Assembly: GCA_963726995.1 (NCBI GenBank)
Contig: CAVSEP010000006.1
Coordinates: 744,001 to 808,000 of the forward strand
Origin: DAIDKA01 sp963726995
GTDB lineage: Bacteria > Pseudomonadota > Gammaproteobacteria > Steroidobacterales > Steroidobacteraceae
DNA: 64,000 bases
Reading direction: 5' to 3'
Below, piece by piece: positions 8,613 to 17,326 of this stretch; position 1 is the stretch's first letter, and the number at the start of each line of letters is the position of its first letter. A program made the translations under genes and the position numbers. The notes under the pieces are model-generated. The model did not search any database, had not been told where the DNA came from, and saw nothing but the letters and a program-made list of their open reading frames with translations.

Positions 8613-9547
8613 TGGAGCGTGAAGCAAACTATGCGGCCGTGGGTGCCTTCGTGCTGCTGGTCATCGCCATGGCCGGCCTGTTCGTGTACTGGTACACCGA
8701 CGCCCGCGAGCATCGCGACTTCACGCGCTACGAGGTCTATTTCGACGGCAGCGTCAGCGGCCTGACTCAGGGCGCCCCGGTACGCTACCTCGGCGTGAAT
8801 GTCGGACGGGTCGTGTCCATGTACATCGATCACCGCAATGCCGGTCGGGTGCAGGTGATCGTCGATATCGACTCGGCGACGCCGGTGTCCGAGGACTCGG
8901 TGGCGGAACTCTCCCAGCAGGGCGTCACCGGGGTGCTGTTCATCGATCTGCTGCGCAACGCGCGCAACAAGCGGCTGCTGGATGCGGTGCCCAGTGAGCG
9001 CTACCCGGTCATCCGCTCGTCCCAATCCAACATCGACCTGCTGCTCGCGAGCCTTCCGGAGATGGTGGGCCGCGCATCGGACGTGCTGGGCCGGGTCGAG
9101 CTGCTGCTGAACGAGGAGAACCTCAAGTCGATCAACCACGCATTCACCAACCTGGATGTCACCACGCGCAATCTCCCCGATACCCTCAAGGACCTGCGCG
9201 CGCTGATCGGCGACCTGCATGAAACCTCCAGGGAGTTCCGCGCCACGGCGGCCAGCGTCCGCGGCGTGACGGATGGGGCGGGCCCGCAGCTGCGCGCGGC
9301 GGTGGACCACATCGCCGTGGTCACCGCGCGACTCGGGGATGCCACCGCGAATCTGGACCAGATGGTGCGGGAGAATCGCGCTGACGTGCGCGCCTTCACC
9401 CGTGACAGCCTGCCGCAGGTGCAGCGGCTGCTGGGCGACAGCCGCGCGGCCGTCACCGAGGTGCGCGAACTCGCGCACAGCCTGCACGAGAATCCCTCGC
9501 AGCTGTTGTTTGAAAAGCCGGACCAGGGAGTCGCCATTCCGCCATGA
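8612..9547 (+). CDS. mlaD: MlaD-family MCE protein
   Basis: Periplasmic substrate-binding subunit anchored by one N-terminal helix (residues about 8-28, AVGAFVLLVIAMAGLFVYWY). The MCE domain follows at about 40-120: YEVYFDGSVSGLTQGAPVRYLGV, and SVAELSQQGVTGVLFIDLL. The long helical C-terminal half (about 180 residues) resembles the longer MlaD/PqiB-like proteins rather than the short E. coli MlaD. ATG at 8612 has GGAGAG upstream. The stop overlaps the start of a lipoprotein gene. Likely moves phospholipid between inner and outer membrane; direction not inferable. Confidence 0.9.
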   Translation: MEREANYAAVGAFVLLVIAMAGLFVYWYTDAREHRDFTRYEVYFDGSVSGLTQGAPVRYLGVNVGRVVSMYIDHRNAGRVQVIVDIDSATPVSEDSVAELSQQGVTGVLFIDLLRNARNKRLLDAVPSERYPVIRSSQSNIDLLLASLPEMVGRASDVLGRVELLLNEENLKSINHAFTNLDVTTRNLPDTLKDLRALIGDLHETSREFRATAASVRGVTDGAGPQLRAAVDHIAVVTARLGDATANLDQMVRENRADVRAFTRDSLPQVQRLLGDSRAAVTEVRELAHSLHENPSQLLFEKPDQGVAIPP

Positions 9548-10209
9548 TGCAACTGCGCCGCGTGCTGATCGTGCTGGTGCCCGCGCTGTCCGGCTGCGCA
9601 GGCGTGTTTCACAGCAGCGCACCGGCGCTGCAGCTGTACGTGCTGCAAGCCCCGCAAGCCGTCACGGCGGCAGTGGATCCCGGGCGGGTGGCGGACGACA
9701 GTGCGCCGCGGGGCGTCGCGCCCACCTTGAGCATCGCGCGCGCGCTGCCGGGCCCCGGCCTGAATACCGATCGCATCGCCCTGCTGCGTCCCGGCAATCG
9801 CCTCGACTACTATGCGGGCAGTCGCTGGAGTGCGCCCGTGCCCGAGCTGCTGTCGGACCTGCAGCTGACGGTCCTGCGCGCCGACTCCGCGCTAAGTGCG
9901 GTGGCCGATGAGCGCAGCGGCTTCAACGCCGACTATCTGCTGCAGACTTCGCTGGATCATTTCACGGCCGAATATGCCACCGAGACCGGACCGCCGGTGA
10001 TCCGGGTGGAGCTGCACTGTCTGCTCATTCGCCGCAGCGACGGCGCCCTGCTCGGCAGCTTCACGGTGGCGCAAAGCGAGCCGGCGCAGGCCAATCGCAT
10101 GGTCAGCGTGGTGGCCGCGTTCTCGCAGGCCGCCGATCGGGCGACCATCGCGGTGGCGGGGCAGACGGCCCGGCTGCTCAGGTCCGCGAAACCCCCAGCA
10201 GCTCCATGA
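9544..10209 (+). CDS. ABC-type transport auxiliary lipoprotein (PqiC-like)
   Basis: Outer-membrane lipoprotein partner of MCE systems. The signal peptide ends in the lipobox LSGC (Cys 18), followed by the YVLQ-type opening strand typical of the PqiC/YmbA family. Conserved later segments are LPGPGLNTDRIALLRPGNRLDYYAGSRW-type in character, and the MVSVVAAFSQAADRATIAVA helix near the C-terminus. ATGA overlap with mlaD; closes the lipid-transport operon. Its 3' end overlaps the convergent PLD-family gene by about 32 bases. No MlaC gene is present, so this locus is closer to the PqiABC/Let-like arrangement than to E. coli mlaFEDCB. Confidence 0.85.
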   Translation: MMQLRRVLIVLVPALSGCAGVFHSSAPALQLYVLQAPQAVTAAVDPGRVADDSAPRGVAPTLSIARALPGPGLNTDRIALLRPGNRLDYYAGSRWSAPVPELLSDLQLTVLRADSALSAVADERSGFNADYLLQTSLDHFTAEYATETGPPVIRVELHCLLIRRSDGALLGSFTVAQSEPAQANRMVSVVAAFSQAADRATIAVAGQTARLLRSAKPPAAP

Positions 10210-11653
10210 GCCGAAAGGCCCAGTAGCGCAGCTGCGAGGGATCCGCCCAGGTATCCGCATCCGCGGTGTACTCGATGCCCGGCGGCCCCCGATCATTCCA
10301 GAGCGTGTCGAAGAAGGCCTGGGCGCCGGCGACCGGCGCGGCGGCGGGCGGCGCCGTCAGCACCGCATCCAGGGCCAGGTCGTAGTCGCCCAGATCCCGG
10401 CGCGTGAGGCTCGCCGATCCGGTGGCCATCCAGGTGGGTCCCGCGCCATGAATGAGTATCAGCGCGGCGCGGAACTGTTCATTGTGCGTGCGGTACCAGG
10501 CCAGGTGGATGTGCCCGTCGCTGGCGGCGATCAGCTCGCTGGCCACCGTTTGATTGCCGCTGTCCCACAGCGAGGCGGAGCGGCGCGGATCGAGCACCAT
10601 GCGCACGGTCGTGCCACGGTGGCTCGCGGCCAGCAGCGCGCCGATCAGTCCGCGGTCTGAGAGGCTTTCGCTGGCGATGTCGATGGTATCCGCGGCGGTC
10701 GCGGCGCTGATGTGTTCCAGCAGCGCCTCGCGCAACGCGCCCTCGCCCAGCCACTTCAATTCCACGGCGCCCGAATCGGCTGCCGCCGGCCCCGCCGCGT
10801 CGGCCTCGGACAACGACAGGGCGCCCCGCCAGCCAAAGGCGTGGGCCAGATCCAGTTCACTGTCCAGCAGCGGCGCCACCGCCGGCCCGTGGACCTGCAG
10901 GCCGGTGACCGTGTCGGTGCTGGTCGCCATGGCAGGCTGCGTCGTTCCCACCAGCGCGGTGAGGCCGCCGTGGCCGTCATCGGTGATCAGCACGCGCCGG
11001 TCGGATGACTTGAGGTTCGCCAGCTGCGCCCAGGCGCGCGCGGTGAACCGGGGGCCCTCGTCGCTGTAGGGATTGGGCAGCCAGCCGCCGCCGGCCGGCC
11101 CCTGGCTCCACCACTTGAGCGTCGCGCGCCAGGGCGGCGAGTACAGCACGTTGCGATCGCGCAGCTGCGAGAGGTCCGCCGTCACCAGTTCGACGCCGGC
11201 GGCACGCAGCCTGGCGAGTTCCGGGGCGGGCGCGGAGCCGTACAGATCATTGACGGGATCGGCGATGACCAGGATCTGCAGCTGCGGTGTCGCGGCCCGG
11301 GCCGCCAGCAGCGCATCGACCAGCTGGCTTGCCAGGGGAGTCAGCGGGGCGATCGCATCCGGTACGTTGCGATGCAGGTCGGTGCAAAGGTGGCAGTCCA
11401 GGACCACCAGGCGGCGCGCCGCGCCGATATTGCGCAGCATCGCCTCGAAGATGGTGTGCGAGCTGAAGCCGTGGCCGTAGGCATCGGCGCCGGTGATGTC
11501 ATCCAGAAAGGTCACATCGCCGGTCGGGACAGATTGCGGTGGGCTGTCCAGGCGCATGCCGGGCGGCAGCTCGCGATGGGAGAAGTGCACGGCCGCCGCG
11601 CCCCAGACCGCCGCGATGGCGGCACACGACCAGCGGGCCCACCGTGCGTTCAT
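10178..11653 (-). CDS. Phospholipase D-superfamily protein with eroded HKD motif
   Basis: A 491-residue protein with an N-terminal hydrophobic helix (signal anchor or signal peptide) and two PLD-like halves. The first half has VVLDCHLCTD and LQILVIADPVNDLYG. The second ends with the hallmark GSASLTRRDLGDYDLALDAVL. The catalytic HxK in that half is replaced by HNE (in YRTHNEQFRAALILIHG), and no second intact HKD is evident, so classical phosphodiesterase activity is doubtful. It may be periplasmic or membrane-bound. It lies 21 bases after the GGDEF-EAL gene on the same strand, probably in one transcript; a functional link is inference. Confidence 0.7.
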   Translation of the reverse strand: MNARWARWSCAAIAAVWGAAAVHFSHRELPPGMRLDSPPQSVPTGDVTFLDDITGADAYGHGFSSHTIFEAMLRNIGAARRLVVLDCHLCTDLHRNVPDAIAPLTPLASQLVDALLAARAATPQLQILVIADPVNDLYGSAPAPELARLRAAGVELVTADLSQLRDRNVLYSPPWRATLKWWSQGPAGGGWLPNPYSDEGPRFTARAWAQLANLKSSDRRVLITDDGHGGLTALVGTTQPAMATSTDTVTGLQVHGPAVAPLLDSELDLAHAFGWRGALSLSEADAAGPAAADSGAVELKWLGEGALREALLEHISAATAADTIDIASESLSDRGLIGALLAASHRGTTVRMVLDPRRSASLWDSGNQTVASELIAASDGHIHLAWYRTHNEQFRAALILIHGAGPTWMATGSASLTRRDLGDYDLALDAVLTAPPAAAPVAGAQAFFDTLWNDRGPPGIEYTADADTWADPSQLRYWAFRLMELLGVSRT

Positions 11654-11674
11654 GCCCGCCTCAACCGCGATTCA

Positions 11675-13876
11675 TCATGCCCGGCGGCTCGCCAGTCCCG
11701 TGCGGTGGATGAGGTTGCCGAAGGGCGCTTCGCCGGCGGCCTGGCGCGCCAGCAGGACCAGCAGTGCATCGATGGTGTTGGGCTCGCTGAACAGCTTGCC
11801 CTGCCCGAACTGGCAGCGGTGTTCGCGCAGGAAGTCCAGGTGACGCTGCGATTCGATACCCTCGGCCACGACATCAAGACCTAAGCTGCGGCCCATGTCG
11901 ATGATGGTGCGGACGATGGTCGCATCGCCGGCATCCTCCGAGACGTCCCGGACGAAGGACTGATCGATCTTCAGCGTGCCGATCGGGAACTGCTGCAGCG
12001 CCGACAGCGAGGAGTACCCGGTACCGAAGTCATCGATCGACAGGTGCAGGCCCATCTCATGCAATTCGCCCAGCAGCCGCACGGTGCGCTGGGTGTCGGC
12101 CATGAGGGTCGACTCGGTGATCTCCAGCTCGAAATGCGCGGGAGAGACATTGTGGCGGCGGAACACGGAACGGCAGCGCAGGATGAAGCTGGCCTCGCGC
12201 AGCTGCTTGAGCGACAGATTCAGCGAAATGCGCCCCGGGTCGGCCACTTCGGACTGCAGGCGCCGGTAGTCCGTGCACACGCGGTTCAGCACCCATTCGC
12301 CGATCTCCAGGATCAGCCCGGTCTCCTCGGCCAGCGGAATGAACTGCGCCGGGGAAATGTCGCCGTGGCCGGGCAGCCGCCAGCGCAGCAGCGCCTCGGC
12401 GCCGACGATGCGGCCGTCGGACAGGTCGACCTTGGGCTGGTAGTGGATCACCAGCTCGTCGCGCTCCAGCGCGCGCCGCAGCTTGCTCTTGAGCATCAGC
12501 CGCTCGACCGCCGCGGCATTCATTTCCGGGGAGTAGAAGGCGAAGGTGTTGCCGCCGTTCTGCTTGGAGTAGTACATGGCGGCATCGGCATTGCGGATCA
12601 GGTCGATCACGTTTTCCGCATCGCGCGGGCAGAAGGCGACGCCGATGCTGGCGGAGAGGAACAGCTCGTGCTGGTTCAGCTGGAACGGACGGTTGATCTC
12701 GGTCAGCACCGCGCGCGCCAGATGCGCGATGGGGCCGCGGTTGTCGGTGTCGAGCGGCAGGCCCTCCATGAACACCGCGAACTCATCGCCCGCGAGCCGG
12801 CCCAGTACCGCGTCCTTCGGCAACGAGCGCGTCAGGCGCTCGGCGAGCACTTCCAGCGCGCGATCCCCGGCGCCGTGGCCGAAGGTGTCATTGAGTTCCT
12901 TGAAGCGATCCAGGTCCAGGTACAGCAGCGCGACGCCATGGTTGTTGCGCATGCCGCGGGCAATGGTCTGCTGCAGCAGGTGCTGGAACTGCATGCGGTT
13001 GGGCACCCGCGTGAGCGTGTCGTAGCGCGCGAGGTAGCGGATGCGCCGCTCGGTGCGCTTCTGCTCGGTGATGTTGCGCGCGACGAAGATGCAGCCCTGG
13101 AACTGCGGATCATCGCTGCCCAGCTGCGAGCCGGTCAGGGAGACCGGAATGCTCACTCCCTGGCGGGTCTGCACCAGCGTCTCGCGCGACTCATGGGCGG
13201 CGCGCAGCAGGTCGAAGCCGGGCCGCTCGCGCTCCTCGAGAATGAAGGCGATGTTCTTGCCCTGGATTTCGCCCTCGGCGTAACCGAGCAGCTTGCAGGC
13301 CGCCTGATTGACGATGCGCACCACGCCATCGGGCGAACTGACGAACACGGCGTCCGTCATGCCGTTCAGGACACTGTTCAGGTAGTTCTTGGTGATGGTC
13401 GTCTGGCGCAGCTTGTAGCGCATGTGCTCCAGCGCCTGCTGCAGGTGACCGAGCTCGTCGCGCCGCACGATGTCCACCGGACGGGTGTAGTCGCCCTGGC
13501 CGAAGCGTTCGGCGCTGCGGATCAGCGCGGTGATGGGCTGCTCGAGCCGGAACCCGGCCCGCCAGGCCAGCCATGCGGCCACCAGACCGGCGGCGCCGGC
13601 CAGCACCGCGGCCAGCGCCAGTCCATCCAGCAAATCGGTCTGGCTCACCAGGTGCAGCCGTTTGAGCAGTTCGATGGAGGTGGCGGTGCGCTGCGCGTTC
13701 GCCGGCGCCGAGCCGGGAACGGCGGAAACATGTACGGCAGCCTGGGCGAGGCTCTCCACGCGCTGTGAATGCAGGTGCAGCTGCCAGGCAAACAGGCAGA
13801 CGAAGGCGAACGCCGCCAGCACCACCGCCAGGAAGGCGGTGCCGGCATACTTGAGCTTCAGACTGACGACGTTCAC
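11675..13876 (-). CDS. Membrane PAS-GGDEF-EAL cyclic-di-GMP protein
   Basis: A 733-residue signalling protein. Two membrane helices (about 10-32 and 86-106) flank a short periplasmic loop. HAMP (about 108-160), PAS (about 165-275), GGDEF (about 285-450) and EAL (about 460-715) follow. The cyclase motif reads AGDEF in LAGDEFAVF, with upstream LDLDRFKELND, compatible with activity. The phosphodiesterase domain keeps EALLR, LEITEST, DDFGTGYSS, KIDQSFV and EGIE, so hydrolysis looks intact. A bifunctional c-di-GMP enzyme is likely, with net direction undetermined. c-di-GMP could affect the type IV pili encoded elsewhere in the window. Confidence 0.93.
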   Translation of the reverse strand: MNVVSLKLKYAGTAFLAVVLAAFAFVCLFAWQLHLHSQRVESLAQAAVHVSAVPGSAPANAQRTATSIELLKRLHLVSQTDLLDGLALAAVLAGAAGLVAAWLAWRAGFRLEQPITALIRSAERFGQGDYTRPVDIVRRDELGHLQQALEHMRYKLRQTTITKNYLNSVLNGMTDAVFVSSPDGVVRIVNQAACKLLGYAEGEIQGKNIAFILEERERPGFDLLRAAHESRETLVQTRQGVSIPVSLTGSQLGSDDPQFQGCIFVARNITEQKRTERRIRYLARYDTLTRVPNRMQFQHLLQQTIARGMRNNHGVALLYLDLDRFKELNDTFGHGAGDRALEVLAERLTRSLPKDAVLGRLAGDEFAVFMEGLPLDTDNRGPIAHLARAVLTEINRPFQLNQHELFLSASIGVAFCPRDAENVIDLIRNADAAMYYSKQNGGNTFAFYSPEMNAAAVERLMLKSKLRRALERDELVIHYQPKVDLSDGRIVGAEALLRWRLPGHGDISPAQFIPLAEETGLILEIGEWVLNRVCTDYRRLQSEVADPGRISLNLSLKQLREASFILRCRSVFRRHNVSPAHFELEITESTLMADTQRTVRLLGELHEMGLHLSIDDFGTGYSSLSALQQFPIGTLKIDQSFVRDVSEDAGDATIVRTIIDMGRSLGLDVVAEGIESQRHLDFLREHRCQFGQGKLFSEPNTIDALLVLLARQAAGEAPFGNLIHRTGLASRRA

Positions 13877-13893
13877 GAAATCCGCCTGACCGC

Positions 13894-13910
13894 CGGACGA
13901 ACTACGTCCG
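13894..13910 (-). repeat. Short hairpin in the leader of the GGDEF-EAL gene
   Basis: Perfect inverted repeat CGGACG-AACTA-CGTCCG, 18 to 34 bases upstream of the GGDEF-EAL start. The position suits a leader stem-loop or a small operator. No riboswitch fold is apparent. Motif inspection only. Confidence 0.35.
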
Positions 13911-14051
13911 CGGCATCCCCTTATTTATTCAATCACGGAAAGGTCTGCGACGATCTTACCTTCGCATGCCGGGGCAGGCCACAGGAAGGCCAAAACCGTC
14001 GGTTTCCGCCGACAGGCTATGGGCTTACGGGAAGTCGCGCGTCCGGGGCGG

Positions 14052-15056
14052 TCAGCGGCGCGGGGACCAGGCGTTGCGGATATAGCCCACCATCAGCCCG
14101 CGCACCGTGGCCATGGGGTCCGCGAGGGCCGAGAACACCGGCGGATTGCGCCGGAGCAGGCGCCAGTTCTCGCTGCGCAGGACGCGATTGAGGTAACCCA
14201 CGTTGCGCTCGATCATGTCCATGTAGGGGTTCTGGCCGCCGTACAGGGCCTCGATGTGACGGTAGGCGCCGCCGAAGGCCCCATCCAGGCGCTTGGCGCG
14301 GGTTTCGGCCACGAACTCGGGGGTCTGGCGCAGCACGTCCAGGCCCGAGGCGTAACGCACCTGGCGGCCGCCGTTGGAACTGATGGGCAGGGCCATGCCG
14401 CCGAGCACGAACTCGGGGTACAGCCGATCCCGGCATTTCTCCAGGTAGCAGCGGTCGGCCATCTGTCCGATCATGTCGGCCGTGCCGATCAGGTGTCCTA
14501 AGGTCCTGTCCTTGGGGTCGGCGACGACGATTCGGTCGAACGGCACTTCATAGCCGGTGTAGTGGACGATTTCCCGGGCCACGGGCGCCCACCCGGACAT
14601 CTGGATGCGCGGCAGGTAGTCGGCCAGGAACTGGGCGCCGCGGGACACATGGACGCGGGTCAGTTCGGCGCCGTGGCGGCAGTCGTCGTCATCGGCGCGG
14701 CGCAGGTACCCCACGTCATGGAACAGGCCGATGATCAGTCCGGCCGCCGCGCGTTCGGCACCCAGCTGCCCGGCGGGCGCGACCGTGCGATCGTGGCCGG
14801 CCATCAGGCGCGCCAGCGCCAGGGTCACATCCAGGGTGTGCTGCAGGTCGTGATAGACGGTATCGACACCGTAGTAACCGGCAACTTCTCCCGCGAACAT
14901 GCGTTCAAATTGATCGAATGCGCGCGTAACGGGCTCGAACGGGAATTTCTGCCAGGTGGCCTGGCAGAGCGCTTCGACGGCCTCGCGGACCGCCGCGGTT
15001 GAACTCACCTGCACGGTGCCGGTTACATCGAAGTCGTTGAGGCGTGGCTTACCCAT
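14052..15056 (-). CDS. HD-domain metal-dependent phosphohydrolase
   Basis: A 334-residue soluble protein. The HD-type metal site is visible as YHDLQHTLDVTLA (about residues 65-77), GLIIGLFHDVGYLRR (about 108-122) and later TADMIGQ. This spacing resembles the PDEase-like HD fold rather than the HD-GYP class: no GYP motif is present. The substrate is unknown; cyclic-nucleotide or nucleotide phosphohydrolysis is plausible from the fold only. It is transcribed in the same direction as prlC upstream and the GGDEF-EAL gene downstream, with gaps of about 135 and 175 bases. Confidence 0.8.
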   Translation of the reverse strand: MGKPRLNDFDVTGTVQVSSTAAVREAVEALCQATWQKFPFEPVTRAFDQFERMFAGEVAGYYGVDTVYHDLQHTLDVTLALARLMAGHDRTVAPAGQLGAERAAAGLIIGLFHDVGYLRRADDDDCRHGAELTRVHVSRGAQFLADYLPRIQMSGWAPVAREIVHYTGYEVPFDRIVVADPKDRTLGHLIGTADMIGQMADRCYLEKCRDRLYPEFVLGGMALPISSNGGRQVRYASGLDVLRQTPEFVAETRAKRLDGAFGGAYRHIEALYGGQNPYMDMIERNVGYLNRVLRSENWRLLRRNPPVFSALADPMATVRGLMVGYIRNAWSPRR

Positions 15057-15154
15057 GTACTGATCGGTGGCGTCGAATGTTGCAGTCTAGGCATCGTCCC
15101 CATGGGTGACCAGCGAAGCTGCGCACAGTTCTCCCCATCGACTCTTTCCCTGCG

Positions 15155-15179
15155 ATGCGTCACACATTTCATGACGCAT
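15155..15179. repeat. Inverted repeat between prlC and the HD gene
   Basis: Perfect 8-bp arms ATGCGTCA and TGACGCAT, separated by nine bases. It lies 14 to 38 bases beyond the prlC stop and about 100 bases upstream of the HD gene start. There is no T-tract on the minus strand after the stem, so it looks more like an operator or a rho-dependent-end hairpin than an intrinsic terminator. Confidence 0.5.
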
Positions 15180-15192
15180 ATGTCAAACCTCC

Positions 15193-17202
15193 TCAGGCGG
15201 CGATGCCGTCGCGCCGCAGCAGTGGCTGCACGTCGGGTTTTCGGCCCCGGAAGGCAACGAATGCTTCCAGCGCATCGCGGCTGCCGCCCTGCGAGAGTAT
15301 GCAGTCGACAAATCGTTTCGCGGTGACCGGATCGAACACATCCGTTTCCTCGAAAGCGGCGAAGGCATCCGCGGCCAGCACCTCGGCCCACTTGTAGCTG
15401 TAGTAGCCGGCGGCGTAGCCGCCGGCGAATATATGCCCGAAGCTGTGCGCGAAGCGGTTCCACGGCGGCGTGGGCACCACCGCGACCTTGGCGCGCACGG
15501 CAGCGAGGACGGCCTCGACCTGCGCGCCGCGAGCCGGCTCGTAGCCGGCATGCAGGCTGAAATCGAACAACGCGAACTCCAGCTGCCGCAGCATCTGCAG
15601 GCCGGCGTGGAAGTTGCGCGTCGTGATCAGTTGGCGCAGCAGCCTCTCCGGCAGCGCATCGCCGCTGGTCGCATGCCGCGCCATGCGCCGGATGACATCC
15701 GGATGCCAGGCATAGTTCTCCATGAACTGGCTCGGCAGTTCCACCGCATCCCAGGCGACCCCGTTGATTCCCGCCAGCGTCGGATAGCCCACCCGGGTCA
15801 GCAGATGATGCATGCCGTGGCCAAACTCATGGAACAGCGTCACGACATCATCGTGGGTGAGCTGCGCGGGTTCACCGGCAGCGCCCGGCAGGAAGTTGCA
15901 CACCAGGTAGGCCACCGGCAGCACCGGCGGACCGCTCATGCCCTTGGCGCCCACGCATTCGTCCATCCAGGCGCCGCTTTGCTTGTTCGGGCGGGCACAC
16001 GGATCCAGATAGAAGCTGCCGCAAGGAGCCCCGGCCGCATCCAGGATTTCGAAGTAGCGCGCATCCTCGTGCCAGACGGGCACGCCGGGGCGCTCGGCGA
16101 TGCGCACGCCGAACAGGCGCTGCGCCACTTCGAACAATCCCTCCAGCACCCGCGGCAGGCAGAAGTACGGCCGCAGCTGCTCCTGCGAAATCGAATAGCG
16201 CTCGCGCTGCAGGCGTTCCGACCAGTAGGTCAGATCCCAGGGTTCAAGCGTGGTTTGCGCGAACTGCTGTAATTCGCGCAGTTCCCGCTCGGCGGTCGCG
16301 CGACTCGCCAGGCGCAGCTGTTCGAGGAAGGCGAACACCTCCGCGGTACTCTTGGCCATGCGGGTCGCCAGGGCGTAGTCGGCGTAACTGGCGAAGTCCA
16401 GCAGCCGCGCCAGCTCGTGGCGCACGCGCAGGATGTCCTCCATCACGGCCGAGTTGTCCCACTGCGCGTCCCCCTGGTCCGAGGCGCGGGTGTTCCAGGC
16501 CTGATAGAAGGTGCGCCGCAGGGCGCTGGAGTGGGCGTCCGACATGACGGCGGTGTAGACGGGCTGCTCGAGGCTCAGGCGATACCCGCCTGCATCACCG
16601 GCGGCCGCCCGCGCGCGCTCGACGATGGTCGGATTGATCCCGGCGAGCTGCGCCGCGTCGGTCACGTGATACGTCCAGGCATTGGTGGCATCGAGGATGT
16701 TCTCGCCGAACTTCGAGGTGAGCGCGGTGAGCTGCTGCATCAGCTCCTTGAAGCGCGCCTTGCGCTCAGGATCCAGCGCCACGCCGGCCAGGCGGAATTC
16801 GCGCAGGTGATGTTCCAGCACCCGCCGCTGCGTGGCCTCCAGGCCGTGCTCCGTGTCGGCGATGCGCTGGCAGGCGCGGCACAGCGCCTCGTTCTGCGCC
16901 AGGTCCGTCTGCCAGGCCGACAGCAGCGGCAGGCAGGCGTTGTACGCCTCGCGCAGGTCGGGCGAGTTCATCACGGCATTCAGGTGGTTGACCTGCGACC
17001 AGACCGAGGCCAGTTCATGCTGGGAATCCTCGAGCGGTTCGATCAGCGTCCTGAAAGTCGCCGCCGGCGCCGCCAGCAGGGCATCCAGCTGGGCGCGGTT
17101 GCGCTCCAGCAGCCAGGTGATGGCCGGCAGCACATGCTCCGGCCGGATATCGCCGAAACGCGGCAGCGGGTTGCGCAGCAGCAGGGGGTTGTCGGGTTGC
17201 AT
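15193..17202 (-). CDS. prlC: Oligopeptidase A (M3 metallopeptidase)
   Basis: Cytoplasmic zinc oligopeptidase that degrades short peptides, including cleaved signal peptides. The product is 669 residues, close to the 680 of E. coli PrlC. The zinc site HEFGHGMHHLL lies at about residue 460 and the third ligand region at NGVAWDAVELPSQFMENYAW. The N-terminus NPLLLRNPLPRFGDIRPEHVLPAI is typical of the family. It is divergent from gor, with a 124-base shared promoter region holding a perfect palindrome (17255-17275). Confidence 0.96.
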   Translation of the reverse strand: MQPDNPLLLRNPLPRFGDIRPEHVLPAITWLLERNRAQLDALLAAPAATFRTLIEPLEDSQHELASVWSQVNHLNAVMNSPDLREAYNACLPLLSAWQTDLAQNEALCRACQRIADTEHGLEATQRRVLEHHLREFRLAGVALDPERKARFKELMQQLTALTSKFGENILDATNAWTYHVTDAAQLAGINPTIVERARAAAGDAGGYRLSLEQPVYTAVMSDAHSSALRRTFYQAWNTRASDQGDAQWDNSAVMEDILRVRHELARLLDFASYADYALATRMAKSTAEVFAFLEQLRLASRATAERELRELQQFAQTTLEPWDLTYWSERLQRERYSISQEQLRPYFCLPRVLEGLFEVAQRLFGVRIAERPGVPVWHEDARYFEILDAAGAPCGSFYLDPCARPNKQSGAWMDECVGAKGMSGPPVLPVAYLVCNFLPGAAGEPAQLTHDDVVTLFHEFGHGMHHLLTRVGYPTLAGINGVAWDAVELPSQFMENYAWHPDVIRRMARHATSGDALPERLLRQLITTRNFHAGLQMLRQLEFALFDFSLHAGYEPARGAQVEAVLAAVRAKVAVVPTPPWNRFAHSFGHIFAGGYAAGYYSYKWAEVLAADAFAAFEETDVFDPVTAKRFVDCILSQGGSRDALEAFVAFRGRKPDVQPLLRRDGIAA

Positions 17203-17254
17203 ACGGCTCCTTTCCGGGGGCCCATTCTACGCGGTCGATTGCCTCCTCAAGTGC

Positions 17255-17275
17255 CTGTAACATGGGCCGTTACAG
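17255..17275. promoter_or_regulatory. Operator-like palindrome between prlC and gor
   Basis: Perfect inverted repeat CTGTAAC-N7-GTTACAG centred about 62 bases upstream of gor and 63 bases upstream of prlC. The symmetric placement in a divergent promoter region suggests a dimeric regulator that controls both genes. I do not recognise the binding protein; the motif is not OxyR-like as far as I can judge. Confidence 0.5.
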
Positions 17276-17326
17276 TGTGCACAACTGACGCTGCCCGGAA
17301 CCGGCGGCCATGGGACACCGACCATA

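Noticed and set aside
12044..13768. A 574-codon plus-strand frame opposite the GGDEF-EAL gene
   Set aside because: Shadow frame; the minus-strand product carries complete catalytic motifs.
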